64,000 nucleotides of DNA from Siphonodentalium dalli (GCA_032622095.1 CP136068.1:121215989-121279988); one strand, 5' to 3'. Numbered from the stretch's first letter, positions 32,534-44,845 are shown. Program-made: numbers and translations. Notes: generated from the sequence alone by a model not told the origin.

Positions 32534-32710
32534 CAACCCTTCCATGACTGGAGCTTCCTGAAATTTAGCGAAAACCCTGTACCAATGGATTCTCTTATAT
32601 ATGCGAGACTCCCTATGCCACATATATAAGAGAATGCATTGGCCTAACAGTATTTACCTTGACCTTGTAAGCCACTGCATTCTCTTATATGCGAGGCTCC
32701 CTATGGGAGA
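32534..32710. repeat. Left part of a P3 hairpin element
   Basis: It begins CCCTTCCATGACTGGAGC and carries one full and one partial hairpin. It breaks off in the second hairpin, and no right end follows. Confidence 0.6.
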
Positions 32711-32938
32711 ATTAAATGTTTTTCTTTCATACTTATATTGACTTAGAGAAAAGATTTTGCATAACATTAATATTTAGGAAACAAATATTGTCTAAATAAA
32801 GTTTATAGCCATAACGTTTTATGACAAATTCTATAATGTGCCTAGAATGTCTATAATAGTAAATTTATCTATGAAATTATGTCCGTAGATTTCAATCGTT
32901 TCATGAATTTTTTAATGTTGAAGTGGCCTCTTTAACCT

Positions 32939-33303
32939 TTCCATGACTGGAGATTCCTGAATTTTTGCAAAAAAAACCTGTGCCAATGCATTCTCTTCAG
33001 GCCTTAAAATCATAAATCTAAAAATTTTGCGAGAACTTGAGAATCTCAATATAGCTTTTCTACAGGGAATCAGCTGATGTTTACGAGAATCAAACTAAGA
33101 ATCATGATTCTGATTCTCGTTCTGATTTTAAGCCCTCACATATAATAAGAGAATACATTGGCCAAACACTATTTATCTTGACCTTATAAGTCAGTGCATT
33201 ATCTTATATATGCGATACTCCCCATGGGAGACTCAGATATACAAGAGAAAGCACTGGCACAGGATACTTAATGCTGCACCAGCGCTGCTCCGGTCATGAA
33301 AGG
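32939..33303. mobile_element. P3 hairpin element interrupted by a short inverted-repeat insertion
   Basis: The left end is CCTTTCCATGACTGGAG and the right end CCGGTCATGAAAGG. The first hairpin is interrupted at about 32998-33137 by a 140-bp sequence with ends AGGCCTTAAAATCA / TGATTTTAAGCCCT and further inverted motifs (GAGAATC / GATTCTC). No clear target duplication was found for this insertion. Confidence 0.6.
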
Positions 33304-33305
33304 AT

Positions 33306-33975
33306 TATTTTATTTTTTTTTGGTCAGCTGAAAGTGATCATGCAAATTGCATTGCAGTTGTTACTGATACATTTCAGCTGTTCTCAGTTTCATTTCTTTG
33401 CAAGTGTTAGAACATGTCTTTATGATTTCTTGGTACTTTTGACCAAGTGTTGACAGTAATTGTTACTGTCATACTGACAAGGCAGTAATACACTTTGATA
33501 AATATTTTGCTAATTATATATACATAAGACTAATACTGTACCTTTTACAACACAAGTATCATGTAACAGCAGATAAAAAGCTGAGTCAACTTTTTTCAAA
33601 ACACGCCAGTTATGTTCTACTTGGAAATCTTATGAATACAACAACCTTTGTATTCATGATGTTTTCCAAGATTACTCTGGTGATATATCAGTCGGTGTAC
33701 ACGCATTGTTCATATTGTATTCATATGTATAGCCATGAGGCAGCTGTCTGGTAATTTCAAAGAGCGCTAAGGAGAATGTCAGGGAAAGCTATCAATCCCT
33801 TTGAGCATTCCTCAAATCATAAAATTTAAGGAGATGGTAATAGACATGCTTATAGACAATAGATGAACAAGTGTTACAAAATTGAATTTCAGAATGACAT
33901 ATGGCAACTAAATTATTGATGGAGAAATGTTTACAAAGATCCCTGATCTGGGGCATAAATTTGTATTATTAGCTA
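33306..33975. other. Intronic sequence, nothing recognised
   Basis: No credible exon or assignable repeat. Confidence 0.4.
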
Positions 33976-34211
33976 CAGTAACGTCCTAAATAATCGACCA
34001 CTAAACCACAGCAGAATCATGGGAAATTTTTCAGGAATTAGTCGGAAATATGGCTTGTTGAGCTTTCCAATGAATGGCAACAAGCCATATTTCTTACTAA
34101 ATCAGTGAGAACTTTCCGATGAATGTCAACAAGCCATATTTCCGACTAAATCCTGAAAAATTTCCCATAATTCTGCTGTGGTTAAAGGGTCATAAACTTC
34201 GGGCATTACTG
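33976..34211. mobile_element. TA-type foldback element (family FB)
   Basis: Flanked by TA on both sides. The ends are CAGTAACGTCCTAAATAATC / GGGCATTACTG. An internal duplication of the arm (two AACAAGCCATATTT stretches) makes it longer than the other copies. Confidence 0.75.
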
Positions 34212-35169
34212 TATGTCAGTCATAAACCAAGTTTAGTGGTGATAAAACAACTGATCAACTACATATCATCCAAAAACTCAGAAAAAAAAAGAAATGAATG
34301 AAGCAATTCCTGAGTGAATTTATACCATGACCTCCAATAATTTGTAATGTTGTGTTCCATGAAGTCTTTTTGAATATATTACCCCCATACTTTCATGAAA
34401 AACCAAAGAATGCATTGAAAATAGGCGACATCACCTCGTTTCCATATAAGGTATGCATTGGTTTTGAAAATAGGTGCAATCAGTTGAGTCTGTTATTGCA
34501 TCGTACTCATCGGATCACATCTGACCTTGACCTTTGACAAACGACGGTGAACACATATCAAGACACACCGTCACCCTTAGGTTAACCATCGCACATTGTT
34601 TTGTTGTAATAATGTGATGTACACAAAAGTTATAGAGTGGACACAAAGGGTAGTGTCTGGTGACTTAATTGAGAGAACGACCTTGACCGTCAACGATTGG
34701 AAAAACATTGTGTGCAACACATCGTCAGCTTATTACGAACAACTATGGCAAGTTTCAACAGAATCCAATAAAGCATTGCGATGTTATGGAGTGGACATGA
34801 AAAATCTCAACCCTGGGAATTAAGGAAAATTTGCCTTGGCGAAAAAATTGCCTACGCAATTTCCATTTTTACCTAAGCATTTTTCAATAAAGTGTTGTTT
34901 TCATTAAATTAAGATGAATTGTTGCTCACAATGTTAACTAACATGTTATGATAGCTGTATTGCATTATTAAATTTATATTCTATCTGAGAATCATTCACT
35001 TTATTCAATTTATGGGTCCACGTTGGTGAGGTAAGAAGCTGGGCATGCAGGTTTAAACTCACTGAACTGCAGTGAATTTGATTTTGAATCACCAATCATG
35101 ATTTGACTGCATGAGGACCATTTTTTATCAATTATTTGTGTTTTTGAACTGAGTGTATTTGTGTATACT
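34212..35169. other. Intronic sequence, nothing recognised
   Basis: Only short open frames. No repeat shared with the rest of the window. Confidence 0.35.
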
Positions 35170-35173
35170 TTAA

Positions 35174-35416
35174 CCCTTTGAGTGCCAGGTCGATTTTTGT
35201 ATCAACCCATATACCCTGTGCCAATGCATTCTCTTATATATGCGAGTCGACCATAGGTCGCCTCGCATATATAAGAGAATGCATTGGCCTAACATTTTTT
35301 TTTTTTTTTTTTTTTTTACAATTTTTTAACAATTTTAATAATTTATTCTTATATTCTTTAACAGACTTATTTTGTAGGTTTAGGGCCGATGAGATCGGCC
35401 CCTGGCACTTAAAGGG
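35174..35416. mobile_element. TTAA-flanked single-hairpin element (family P2)
   Basis: TTAA lies at 35170-35173 and 35417-35420. The ends are CCCTTTGAGTGCCAGG / CCTGGCACTTAAAGGG. One intact 70-bp hairpin is followed by a T-rich tract. This is the parent form of the collapsed copy at 49323-49514. Confidence 0.85.
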
Positions 35417-35637
35417 TTAAAGATTTTAATTACAAAATAAGAGTCAAGCCTGCTAACACAAAGAACCAGGTCATAAATTGACTGGCTGATTCAATTATTA
35501 TCTTCACCACATGACATGATGACCTGTTATTATAATCAAATTGCGTTCGGTGCAAAACATGTTTTTTTTTATTTCGCTCATCTCAACTTCCGTGTTATTG
35601 TGTACTCCAACTAAGTACGCCAGACAGATAACGTTAA

Positions 35638-35885
35638 CCCTTTCAGTGCCAGGGGCCGATCCCATCGGCCCTAATTTACGGTCTGTAAAATCGGCCCTAA
35701 AAAAATATTATTTTTTTTTTTTTTTTTTAAAATTGTAAAAAATAATAACAAATGATGAAAAATTGTTAGGCCAATGCATTTTCTTATATATGCGAGGCGA
35801 CCTATGGTCGACTCGCATATATAAGAGAATGCATTGGCACAGGGTATATGGGTTGACACAAAAATCGGACCTGGCACTCAAAGGG
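35638..35885. mobile_element. TTAA-flanked single-hairpin element (family P2)
   Basis: TTAA lies at 35634-35637 and 35886-35889. The ends are CCCTTTCAGTGCCAGG / CCTGGCACTCAAAGGG. It lies in opposite orientation to the copy 220 bp to its left. Confidence 0.85.
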
Positions 35886-35889
35886 TTAA

Positions 35890-37280
35890 TGACCAATATG
35901 CGCACAAACCGACGATGTAAACACGATAAACAAGCAAGCATCATGAGTATAGGCATAGGTCTATAGACTGTTGCTAACTGTGACTACATGTATAAATATT
36001 ATAAGTATGATCAGCTTCTTTCATTGTGGAAACACGCGGTCGAAAAAGTTTTAAAACATCAGAGCATGTGCTTGTCAAGTTGGCTACACTTCGTCGGAAA
36101 CATCAAATCGCTAGCACCAGTTGGATACATTGTGAGATGATTGGTATGTTGCGCGCTGCATGCGAGTGGCACAATGACCTCATTTCAAGTTGGTGCTGCT
36201 TGCTCTGTCAACCGTAACCGGTTGCTTGGAGACAGATTACCATGTTATATTTTATATTGCCCACTAGCTGATTGTGTCAATGTGTGCAAGTCGCGAGTAA
36301 AATGATTTTGTGGACATGTGTCGTGTGGCCCAATTGTGGAATTAATATAAAATGCGAGCCTAAAACGAATCGTGGCATTGCTAGTGCTTCAACAAACGTC
36401 CATTTCACTTCCTAATTGAACATGTCATCATTTATTTGCCTCGGCTAAAAAAATGCCGACGCAAATTCATTTCACGTCGGCTTTTGCCTCGCACTGCCGA
36501 TTGCCGATGTTAATTCCCAGAGCTGAAATCTTATGGACAGACAGATGGATGGACAGAAAATGTTTGTTTTGGGGGCATAAAAATCATTCTTATCTGGTAA
36601 AAATTATCGGACAAATTCCCAATTCGAAAGCAGATTGTGTTTTGAGCCAATTCATACTGAGTTTGGTGGTGATCAGGCAACCATAACTGGAATTAAGAGT
36701 ATCAAAAAGACCAGAAAACCCAAATTTCATAGTTACAAAAAATGTGCACTCTGAACAGTAAATGTCACTGGATTTTGCAATTATTTACTCAAGAAAGATA
36801 TTTCGATGATATGATTCTGTGAGATAATTATTAATGATATGTCCGATTGATAGATAATTGTCAGATTTTTTAACTATATCACAAAGAATTTGGTTACGCT
36901 ATTCTTATGACAACAACATTCTTCCCGACTTATCAGATTCATGTGTTCTGTTGTGCCGAGACTGTCACCATATAAACTTAATCTGTATAGAATCTCAGAA
37001 TGAGTAATCTTCTTAGTGAATTTTTTTTTATATGACCGCTTTAACTAAAATTACAAAACGCAGCTCATTTTCAAAGTGTTGGCACTGTACAGCCTTGATG
37101 ATATTGATTGATTGAAAGATTGTTTATTTGAATAATAATTACAAGCTTATGAGAATAGTGATAATAAAAAAAATTGTGATATATTGTGCAGGACTGGCAT
37201 GCCCTAAATGGGCAGTCTTCCTGTCGCCCCTCAGACTTTGTTCATTCATTTGTGCATGTGAATGTTCAAATAAAATTTGT
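35890..37280. other. Intronic sequence with a weak repeat trace
   Basis: GGACAGACAGATGGATGGAC followed by GGGGGCATAAAA at about 36536-36583 resembles the end of a tandem-core element like 2862-3263. Nothing else was recognised and no exon fits. Confidence 0.35.
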
Positions 37281-37289
37281 TGGTAAACA

Positions 37290-38245
37290 TGATTAAGCTA
37301 AATTTTACTCATTCTGGCAACGATCCGAGTAACCCCATGGAACGTACCCAGCGATTTGATCAACGAAACAAGAGCATCACTAGGATGTGGCAAAATACAC
37401 CCATGGTAATTCCAACAAAGGGCCATAACTCTAGTGCAAAATTGGCGAGCGGAACTAAATTCATACTTGACCTGTATTTTAGTCAACTCACATACTAAAT
37501 TTCATTCCATTCAGTTTAGACTTAAGTTATGATCCGGAAAAAAAAATTGAGTGCAAATTCCAACAAAAAGGGCAATAACTCTGGTGAGAATAAAGCCTGC
37601 AAACAAGGGGTCGGACACAGTCATTGACCGAAGCAAAACACCTAAATGTCCTGTACCAATCTATTTGCAAATGTCGTCTCTGGCAGCATTTGTGTGACAA
37701 GCTTGTTTTTAAAATCGTGCATGTTTTCAAACTAGTAACCCACGTGTTTGATTTATTTTCATAATTAAATTTAGCAACTAGCAACGGTCCATTTGACATG
37801 GAATTCATACAGTGTATCAAGCCTTTGATGATTTTGATCAGGTTGTTCAATACTGAACAAGTATAAACAAGGTCACAGATGGTAAAACCATAACAGAATG
37901 CAATACTACTGACATTATACTGGGATACATTTGTTTTGAAAGTGTAAATGAAGCTGGGTTTACATTTAAAATCCATGACAGGTACTGAACTTGATATGAC
38001 AGGCACCAATCAGTTGGTGCCTGTCATAGTGTCAGGCACACTCTGGGAAATTTTAAGAAATTATTTGCAGGCTTGGTGAGAATTGGCAGGCGGAAAACAG
38101 ATTCCAACATTACCTTTATTTTGGGCTAGTAAAATAACATACAAAATTTCATTCCATTCAGTTCAGACTTACTAAAATTAACATCTGAAAACGAAAAAAA
38201 AAAAATGGATGGACAGACAGACGAACCAATAACATAATATGTTGC
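37290..38245. repeat. Decayed Helitron-like tandem-core element, interrupted
   Basis: Three partial core copies share (GGGC)CATAACTCT.GT and AATTTCATTCCATTCAGTT (37415-37525, 37555-37600, 38080-38175). They are followed by ATGGATGGACAGACAGACG at 38205-38223. The middle (37605-38035) is unrelated sequence that ends in a TTGGTGCCTGTCATAGTGTC stretch, inverted to TGACAGGCACCAA next to it. Boundaries are approximate. Confidence 0.45.
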
Positions 38246-39512
38246 CATTCAATTGTAGATTATATGAGGTAATATGACTGGCCTGGTAACAACCATACAA
38301 TTATAATCCTGTATATCATCATCTCACAGTCTGCATCTAAATGAAATTCAATTTAACTTTATATTGGAAAACTTTGAGCGATTTCCTCATCACTCGTTTC
38401 CCAACTGTAAATTGACTTCATCTAGATTGCTGTCATATGATCTTATTTACTACAGGATTAGCTCATCACATGCAGTACGGCCTATTGTTTAGAGTACAGA
38501 GCCATAACCATGCCTATTCTGTGATTACTGTGTTTGCCGAACTTGACCAGATAGCAACACTTATTTATTCACATTGATATACAAGTATTACATTAATTTT
38601 AAGTTCAGAGGAAGACCTCCAAGCTCAAATGTATTTATGTTTTACGATGTTTTATTTATAGGTTTACCAATAATTGAGCCATTAATGTTACGGGGTGGCT
38701 CAATAGTAGATGATCAGACAGGGTACAACGTACCTGTCGCGCTAGAATGGTGCAAACTTAGCCAGATTAGAATGATGGCACAGTGCCTTTACAAATTTTC
38801 AACAAAACATAGAAGAATATATAGATAAGGATATTTTAGTTTCTAGTCCATATGATCCCCCCCCCATTCTTCCCTCCTTACAAATAGGACATATAACATT
38901 CCAGATCAATTTTAACCATTATCAATTATCATATTACTACAATGGTACATCATGCATTAGTGCCTATTGTTTAAAGTCCAGAGACATAACCATGCATATT
39001 CTTTTTACCGGTATTGGTGCCTCTTTGCTACCTTCGTTTGTCATACAGTAGTGTGTGACTTCATCATTAATGTTCAAGTCAAGTCAAATTGATAGTCCTT
39101 ATCTTTTTAGAAACGGAATAATATTAATATTAGAATGTTACATTAGCCTTTCATCATCAGACTACGCATGCGCCGTTTTACTACAGTCATAGTAAAACTC
39201 CTTATTTCACATGAGACGTAATTCTCCATGTTAGAAGAAAATACAAACTAGATTAAAATTATGATACTGTGTAAGCAAAAAAAATTCATGCACTATACAT
39301 GTTCTGCCCAATTATTACCCAATGAGCACACATGTACATGTACATTTAATGTTGAATACATACCGGGTATAGGAGAATGAGATTATAAGGTTTTTTTATC
39401 AGTTTAATTGGTTAGACAAGTGACGACGATATGCAGTTTAAAATTACTTACCCGTAATATTTATTGCCTTTTGCAGTAAGTGATTGATTGGTCATCAGCG
39501 ACAATCTGTAAT
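38246..39512. other. Intronic sequence, nothing recognised
   Basis: No exon with acceptable splice sites and phase, and no shared repeat. Confidence 0.35.
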
Positions 39513-40599
39513 CAGGGCCAAAGCTAGGGGTTGAAAGCAGGTTCTATGGAGATTTTAGGGAGACTTCAGTCCAAAATAGGGAGACGTGGGGAGACTTAAG
39601 AAAAACATAAGAAACAACTAGGCCAAATAAAAAATATTACTTGAATCTCAGACCACTACGCATTGAAATAAATGGCCTGCATTAGACAATTGTATTTTGA
39701 TTTTTGATATTCTGTCCAAAAAAAATAAGTAAAAAAAAATATTAAAATAAAAAAAAATATTTTGTTTGTTTTTACCAACATGTCCATACGTATTGAGCAT
39801 TAATTGCAACATACATGAACTCTTAACATATCTATGTCACCGCGATGAAGAGTGCATGACCGTTCACCTCAAAATAAGGTCTACACCAACGAAATGTTTA
39901 ATTACAAATAAAAACAATTAAAATATTAATAGTTGTTATCAGGGTATTTATTCCCTATCCAATTAATAAATAAAATATTATCATTACAAGAATCCAACAT
40001 GAGACCATCTCCATTTGAGGAAGGGCTTTTGATTAAACACCACATTGTTTTGAACGGTACTCTAAATAGGAAATCATGCATAACAGCACGTGTCATGTGG
40101 TAACATAGGTTTACTGCTAGCGTACATTGACAAAGTGTGACATTTTCTTTGATGTCAGCTTATTGATAAAATGTCATTGTAGCCACTGGTTGAACTGTAA
40201 ACAGCGTGAATACTGGTGAATAGCGGTCATTATGTTGAATAGTGGTTGTTGATTAATGAACAATGGGGATGTTGTAAACCCATTGTATGTTATATATAAT
40301 TGGTTTCGGCCGGTTATTTTACATAATCATTTCATTTCATTCGATGTATAATAACTGTTACTTGATATTCTTAAGACTGCAAATAGATCGGGGCGGGATG
40401 GAGAGATAGAACAAAAACATTATGACAGATATATTTTAATATAATTTTTTGCAAAACAAGTCAAATTTCCACTGGTAAATCCAAGGCAAGTTTGGTCAAA
40501 TCCGCAAGGTGACTTTTTTTGCCTTGCGGACATCCGAGGACAAAGTCACTGGCTCAAAGGCGATAATTTCGCTCCAGTCGCCTCCTAGATTGGAGCCTG
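39513..40599. mobile_element. Degraded hAT-like element
   Basis: The ends CAGGGCCAAAGCTAGG and CCTAGATTGGAGCCTG are imperfect inverted repeats. Candidate target duplications TCTGTAAT (39505-39512) and TCTACAAT (40600-40607) match at 6 of 8 bases. The interior has no open transposase frame. Confidence 0.5.
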
Positions 40600-40772
40600 T
40601 CTACAATTAATTTTGATTGGAGATCTAGCTCCTGTTTGAAATAATTTTTTTGATCAATAAAACAAGACTCAACACTGAAAATACATGAACAAAACCATAA
40701 ATTTTGTCTGATATTTTTAGCACAGAGACAAAACCCAAAATAAATTGATCAACAAAAAAACAAGAACATTAT

Positions 40773-40844
40773 TTAGAATTCAGGAAAGCTTTTGACGTAA
40801 TCATCCAGTCCTTCCCAGAAGACGGGAGCAACAACATTCGCATA
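40773..40844 (-). CDS. Candidate alternative terminal exon
   Basis: After an AG (TTGTAG) a phase-0 frame reads YANVVAPVFWEGLDDYVKS and then FPEF and a stop. The composition is protein-like and the phase would fit directly after exon 44689-44621. The polypyrimidine tract is poor and no polyadenylation signal is obvious. This is a low-confidence suggestion of an alternative 3' end or of another gene. Confidence 0.2.
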   Translation of the reverse strand, partial: YANVVAPVFWEGLDDYVKSFPEF

Positions 40845-41005
40845 CTACAATTTGCTCTCATAATTCTTTCAAAATGCTTTTGTGGATTGTGATAATTACA
40901 CAAATATTGAACTATTTACCGGTAGTATTATTATAAATCCTATTCAGTCTAAATTTAGTTATGGAAATGTGAAAATATAATTGCACTCTTAAGATAGTGC
41001 CTTAA

Positions 41006-41409
41006 CCCTTTCAGTAAAATCGGCCCTAAAATTATTTTGTTTTAGATTTTTTTGGGTTCAATGTTTTTGGGTGTGTTTAAGCATGCTATAGCGAATTTAA
41101 AAACAAACTGGATAAAACCTTAGGGGCATGTTATAACTCAAAACTATCACCAAGTATTCATAGTAATAATTTTGATGCCCATGAAAAACGTAAGATTCCT
41201 TGGCACTAAACCTACAAAATATGTCTATTAAAGAATATAAGAAAAAATTATTAAAATTGTAAAAAATAATAACAAATGATGAAAAATTGTTAGGCCAATG
41301 CATTCTCTTATATATGCGAGGCGACCTATGGTCGACTCGCATATATAAGAGAATGCATTGGCACAGTGTATACGGGTTGATACAAAAATCGGACCTGGCA
41401 CTGAAAGGG
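41006..41409. mobile_element. TTAA-flanked single-hairpin element (family P2), uninterrupted
   Basis: TTAA lies at 41002-41005 and 41410-41413. The left end CCCTTTCAGT has lost the GCCAGG part. The interior from TTGGGTTCAATG to AATGATGAAAAATTGTTAGG is collinear with 8895-9165 plus 11547-11686. It therefore shows the empty site of the Helitron-like insertion there. Confidence 0.8.
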
Positions 41410-41451
41410 TTAATGTTGACTAGAAACTGCAATTATTTTCACTCAAATTAA

Positions 41452-41698
41452 CCCTTTCATGCTGATGCAGCATTAAAGATCATGTGCCAGTGCATTCTCT
41501 TATATATGTGAGTATCCCATATGGAGCCTTGCATATATACGAGAATGCACTGGCTTACAAAGTCAAGTTAAATATTGTTAGGCCAATGCATTCTCTTATA
41601 TATGCAAGGCTCCCTTAGTATGGGAGACTCGCACATATAAGAGAATGTATTGGCAAAGGGTTTTCACAAAATTTCAGGAAGTGCCCATCATGAAAGGG
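41452..41698. mobile_element. TTAA-flanked double-hairpin element (family P3)
   Basis: TTAA lies at 41448-41451 and 41699-41702. The ends are CCCTTTCATG / CATGAAAGGG. Two hairpins are separated by CTTACAAAGTCAAG. Confidence 0.8.
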
Positions 41699-41798
41699 TT
41701 AAGACAGAACAGAAGGGTCAGCAACCAGCCCTCAATGTGAGATTGAATGTTCAAAGTCCGTCTGAGCATATTTTTCTTGCATTATCCCCTGATGACAC

Positions 41799-42262
41799 AC
41801 AAGCCAAAGTTTAGTGTGTCTGTCATTTGCAGAATGAGGTCCCCAGAGGGTGAATTTAGTGATGCCATCCAGCACAGCAGGCTAGCATCACCAAATTCAC
41901 CCTCTGGGGACCTCATTCTGCATGGCCTCATCTGATATGGGAGACAGTGTCACAGATTGATGTTCCCAAATGGTGAATATTGTGATGTACACCCATTGGG
42001 AACCACGATTATGCAATTTGTCGTCAGCCAATTTGCGGATATAGAGAAACTAAACTAATAAAGAAATAGAATCTAAGTGAAGAAGTTTCTATAGAAATTT
42101 TATAATAAAGAAACTTTCCAGAGAAGATGATACCTAAGCAGAATGAGGTCCACAGAGGGTGAATTTAGTGATGCTAGCCAACTATGTGGGATAGTGTCAC
42201 TAAATTCACCCTATGGGGACCTCATTCTGGAAATGACAGGCACACTATAAAACTCAGACTTG
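41799..42262. mobile_element. Long hAT-type hairpin element (family HB, long form)
   Basis: Flanked by an 8-bp direct repeat GATGACAC (41791-41798, 42263-42270). The ends are CAAGCCAAAGTTTAGTG / CACTATAAAACTCAGACTTG. Two hairpins flank a spacer of about 190 bp. This is the reference for the fragments at 683, 3266, 54600 and 55065. Confidence 0.8.
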
Positions 42263-42833
42263 GATGACACCGAAGAAAAAAAACAACTAATTATTATACA
42301 ACGTGAGCAAATAATTGCTCTTGTTGTGTTTTCATTGTAGAAAGGACTGATCATCAATCCAACGGAGCACAAAAAAACCTGTATGAATTTACTTCCTACT
42401 TCCGGTATAGAACTATGGGTGTTCAATTCACTGTCGAAATCATCACCATCTGATTAGTCAATGTCATAAAGTACATGCGCTGGATATCAAATGATAGCAA
42501 CATTTCACATTTCATGTGATATATTTATGTGCAGTAATCATTGCAATATCAAGGATTAATGGACGATGGATGAAAAGTGATGGACATAGAACACTTGATA
42601 AATAATGTCAGGTGATCTAAAAGTTAATAACAAATAAATAGTACTTACATTTCAGCCTGATTTACCAACATGATCGTATTACAATTTGAACCAATCACAA
42701 AATGTTGGTTTGTATAGAGTAGGAATGTCTCACAAAAAACATTGTACTTTCACACAAACAACTCAAGAGAAGGACATTTTCACAAACAAAGTACAATTTT
42801 TTTTTAGACAATTCTATATCAAGAGAAATGTAC

Positions 42834-43019
42834 ATTAGTTCCCTAAATAACGACTCCTAACCACAGCAGAATTACAGGAAATTTTTCAGGATTTAGTTGG
42901 AAATATGGCTTGTTGCCATTCATCGGAAAGCTCTCACTGAACAAGCCATATTTCCGACTAAATCCTGAAAATTAACCATAATTATGTGGTTAAGGAGTCG
43001 ATTATTTAGGACATAAATG
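42834..43019. mobile_element. Foldback element (family FB), shortened
   Basis: The arms GGATTTAGTTGGAAATATGG and its complement are present. The terminal CAGTAATG is decayed and the centre partly deleted. Confidence 0.65.
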
Positions 43020-43176
43020 TATCTGCTAGAATCTCATCCAATTCACCACCCATTCACAGAGGAATATAAAAAGAATTCTGTTATTATCAAATCCATATTT
43101 ACTGCTTGTTAATGCCATTTGTGGCATCTCTGAACTAGAAAAATCAAAATAATGAACTTCTCGTGCTATATATTAA

Positions 43177-43554
43177 CCTTTACCCAACAGAACGGCCCTG
43201 TGCCAATGCATTCTCTTATATATGCGAGTCGACCATAGGTCGCCTCGCATATATAAGAGAATGCATTGGCTTAACAAATTAAAAATTATAAAATTGTTAA
43301 AGAATGTAAGAAAAAATGGTAAAAAAAGATTTTTTTAGGCCAATGCATTCTCTTATATATGAGGCGACCTATGGTCGACTCGCATATATAAGAGAATGCA
43401 TTGGCACAGGGCATAACCGTAACCATCACAATGTGGTCAATGAGCCGGTTCCAATGATATCCATATTTGTATGGTTTTATTGAGACAGACCCAAGATAAT
43501 TTAGGCTGTTGCAGCTTTATTTGGCCGTTTTTGGCCGGTTTGTTGGGTAAAGGG
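43177..43554. mobile_element. TTAA-flanked double-hairpin element (family P1)
   Basis: TTAA lies at 43173-43176 and 43555-43558. The ends are CCTTTACCCAACAG / TTGTTGGGTAAAGGG. Both hairpins are present; the second has lost GC in one arm. Confidence 0.8.
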
Positions 43555-43558
43555 TTAA

Positions 43559-43653
43559 GCCAATGCATTCTCTTATATATGGGAGGCGACCTATGGTCGA
43601 CTCGCATATATAAGAGAATGCATTGGAACAGGGCCGTTCTGTTTGGTAAAGGG
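43559..43653. repeat. Partial P1 element (one hairpin and one end)
   Basis: It continues from the shared TTAA with GCCAATGCATTC... and ends TTCTGTTTGGTAAAGGG before TTAA (43654-43657). It looks like the right remainder of an older P1 copy into whose internal TTAA the neighbouring P1 inserted. Confidence 0.6.
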
Positions 43654-43657
43654 TTAA

Positions 43658-43773
43658 CCACAGCAGAATTATGGGTAACTTTTCAGGATTTAGTCGGAAA
43701 TATGGCTTGTTGCCATTCATCGGAAAGCCATATTTCCGACTAAATCCTGAAAAGTTACCCATAATTCTGCTTA
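43658..43773. repeat. Truncated foldback element (family FB)
   Basis: It begins at the TTAA followed by CCACAGCAGAATTATGGG and folds back to CCCATAATTCTGC. The outermost CAGTAATG ends are missing on both sides. Confidence 0.65.
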
Positions 43774-44035
43774 ACTATTTTTATCTTTTTGGTTATTGTA
43801 TTCTTGTGTAATGGTAGATAAAATACTATCTATGTATGATGCGCACATAAATAAAAGTCAACTCTAACAAATTAGATTCAAGCTCAAATTTGTTTTGACT
43901 AATCGACAGATTTCAGGATCGATTTATTCAATAATCAAGTCAACGTCGATTAGTCAGCTAACAGTTTCAACACTGATGACATTCTAGAAATTTGTTCATT
44001 TTGGCCTGAACAAACGCTCTGAGGATAACTTTAAG

Positions 44036-44620
44036 TCCCTATGAATTCTTTCACACAATCCACTCAATATTAAAGTAAAGTTTATGAATAATTAACTCAC
44101 TCCTTGTTAATGCTTTCACACATTCCACTTAATATAAATGTAAAGTTTATGAATAATTAACTCACTCCTTGTTAATACTTTCACACATTCCACTTAATAT
44201 AAATGTAAAGTTTATAAATAAGTAAATCACTCCTTGTTAATGCTTTCACACATTCCACTTAATATAAATGTAAAGTTTATGAATAATTAACTCACTCCTT
44301 GTTAATACTTTCACACATTCCACTTAATATAAATGTAAAGTTTATAAATAATTAACTCACTCCTTGTTAATGCTTTCACACATTCCACTTAATATAAATG
44401 TAAAGTTTATGAATAATTAACTCACTCCTTGTTAATGCTTTCACACATTCCACTTAATATAAATGTAAAGTTTATGAATAATTAACTCACTCCTTGTTAA
44501 TGCTTTCACACATTCCACTTAATATAAATGTAAAGTTTATAAATAAGTAAATCACTCCTTGTTAATACTTTCACACAATCCACTTAATATCAAGGTAAAG
44601 TTTATGAATAATTTACTCAC
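44036..44620 (-). repeat. 65-bp tandem array starting at the splice donor
   Basis: Nine units in exact 65-bp register. On the gene strand the first unit begins with the donor GTGAGTAAATTATTC of exon 44689-44621 (G at 44620). The following units begin at 44555, 44490, 44425, 44360, 44295, 44230, 44165 and 44100. Six of these eight downstream units keep GTGAGTTAATTATT; two (44555, 44230) read GTGATTTACTTATT. The array thus multiplies the 5' splice site inside intron 6. Confidence 0.9.
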
Positions 44621-44689
44621 ATCTTTGTGCTTCTTCCCTTCGAGATGCCCTCGGAATGCCACTGGTCCAGTACAAGTAATGTTACAAAC
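44621..44689 (-). CDS. Zinc-finger gene, exon completing finger 3
   Basis: The acceptor CTTTTTTTCAG and donor GTGAGT enclose 69 nt, phase 0 to phase 0, 23 codons: VCNITCTGPVAFRGHLEGKK + HKD. Joined to the preceding exon end FCD, it forms CDVC...H...H, a CX2CX12HX5H finger ending HLEGKKHK. That signature is the clearest mark of the U1/dsRNA-binding (JAZ/ZFR-like) finger type. A 65-bp tandem array begins at the first intron base after this exon and repeats its donor. Confidence 0.9.
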
Positions 44690-44754
44690 CTGAAAAAAAG
44701 TTTAATGAATGGTGAACAAGGTCCTATAGCCACGTGATGTATATTTTACAACAG

Positions 44755-44845
44755 CTTACGTACGTCGTTTGTTGAACTTATTATCTGAATATTTCCTAAG
44801 GGATAACTACTCGTCAGTGAGTATTTACTATAGAAAGAGCTAAAG
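44755..44845. repeat. Right-end fragment of family P4
   Basis: CGTTTGTTGAACTTATTATC and AACTACTCGTCAGTGAG match the right end of other P4 copies. The terminus is decayed (ATAGAAAGAGCTAAA). Confidence 0.5.

Noticed and set aside
37527-38009. 160-codon minus-strand open frame
   Set aside because: It overlaps a decayed tandem-core repeat and an unrelated insertion, shows no recognisable domain and has no supporting splice or start context. Probably chance.
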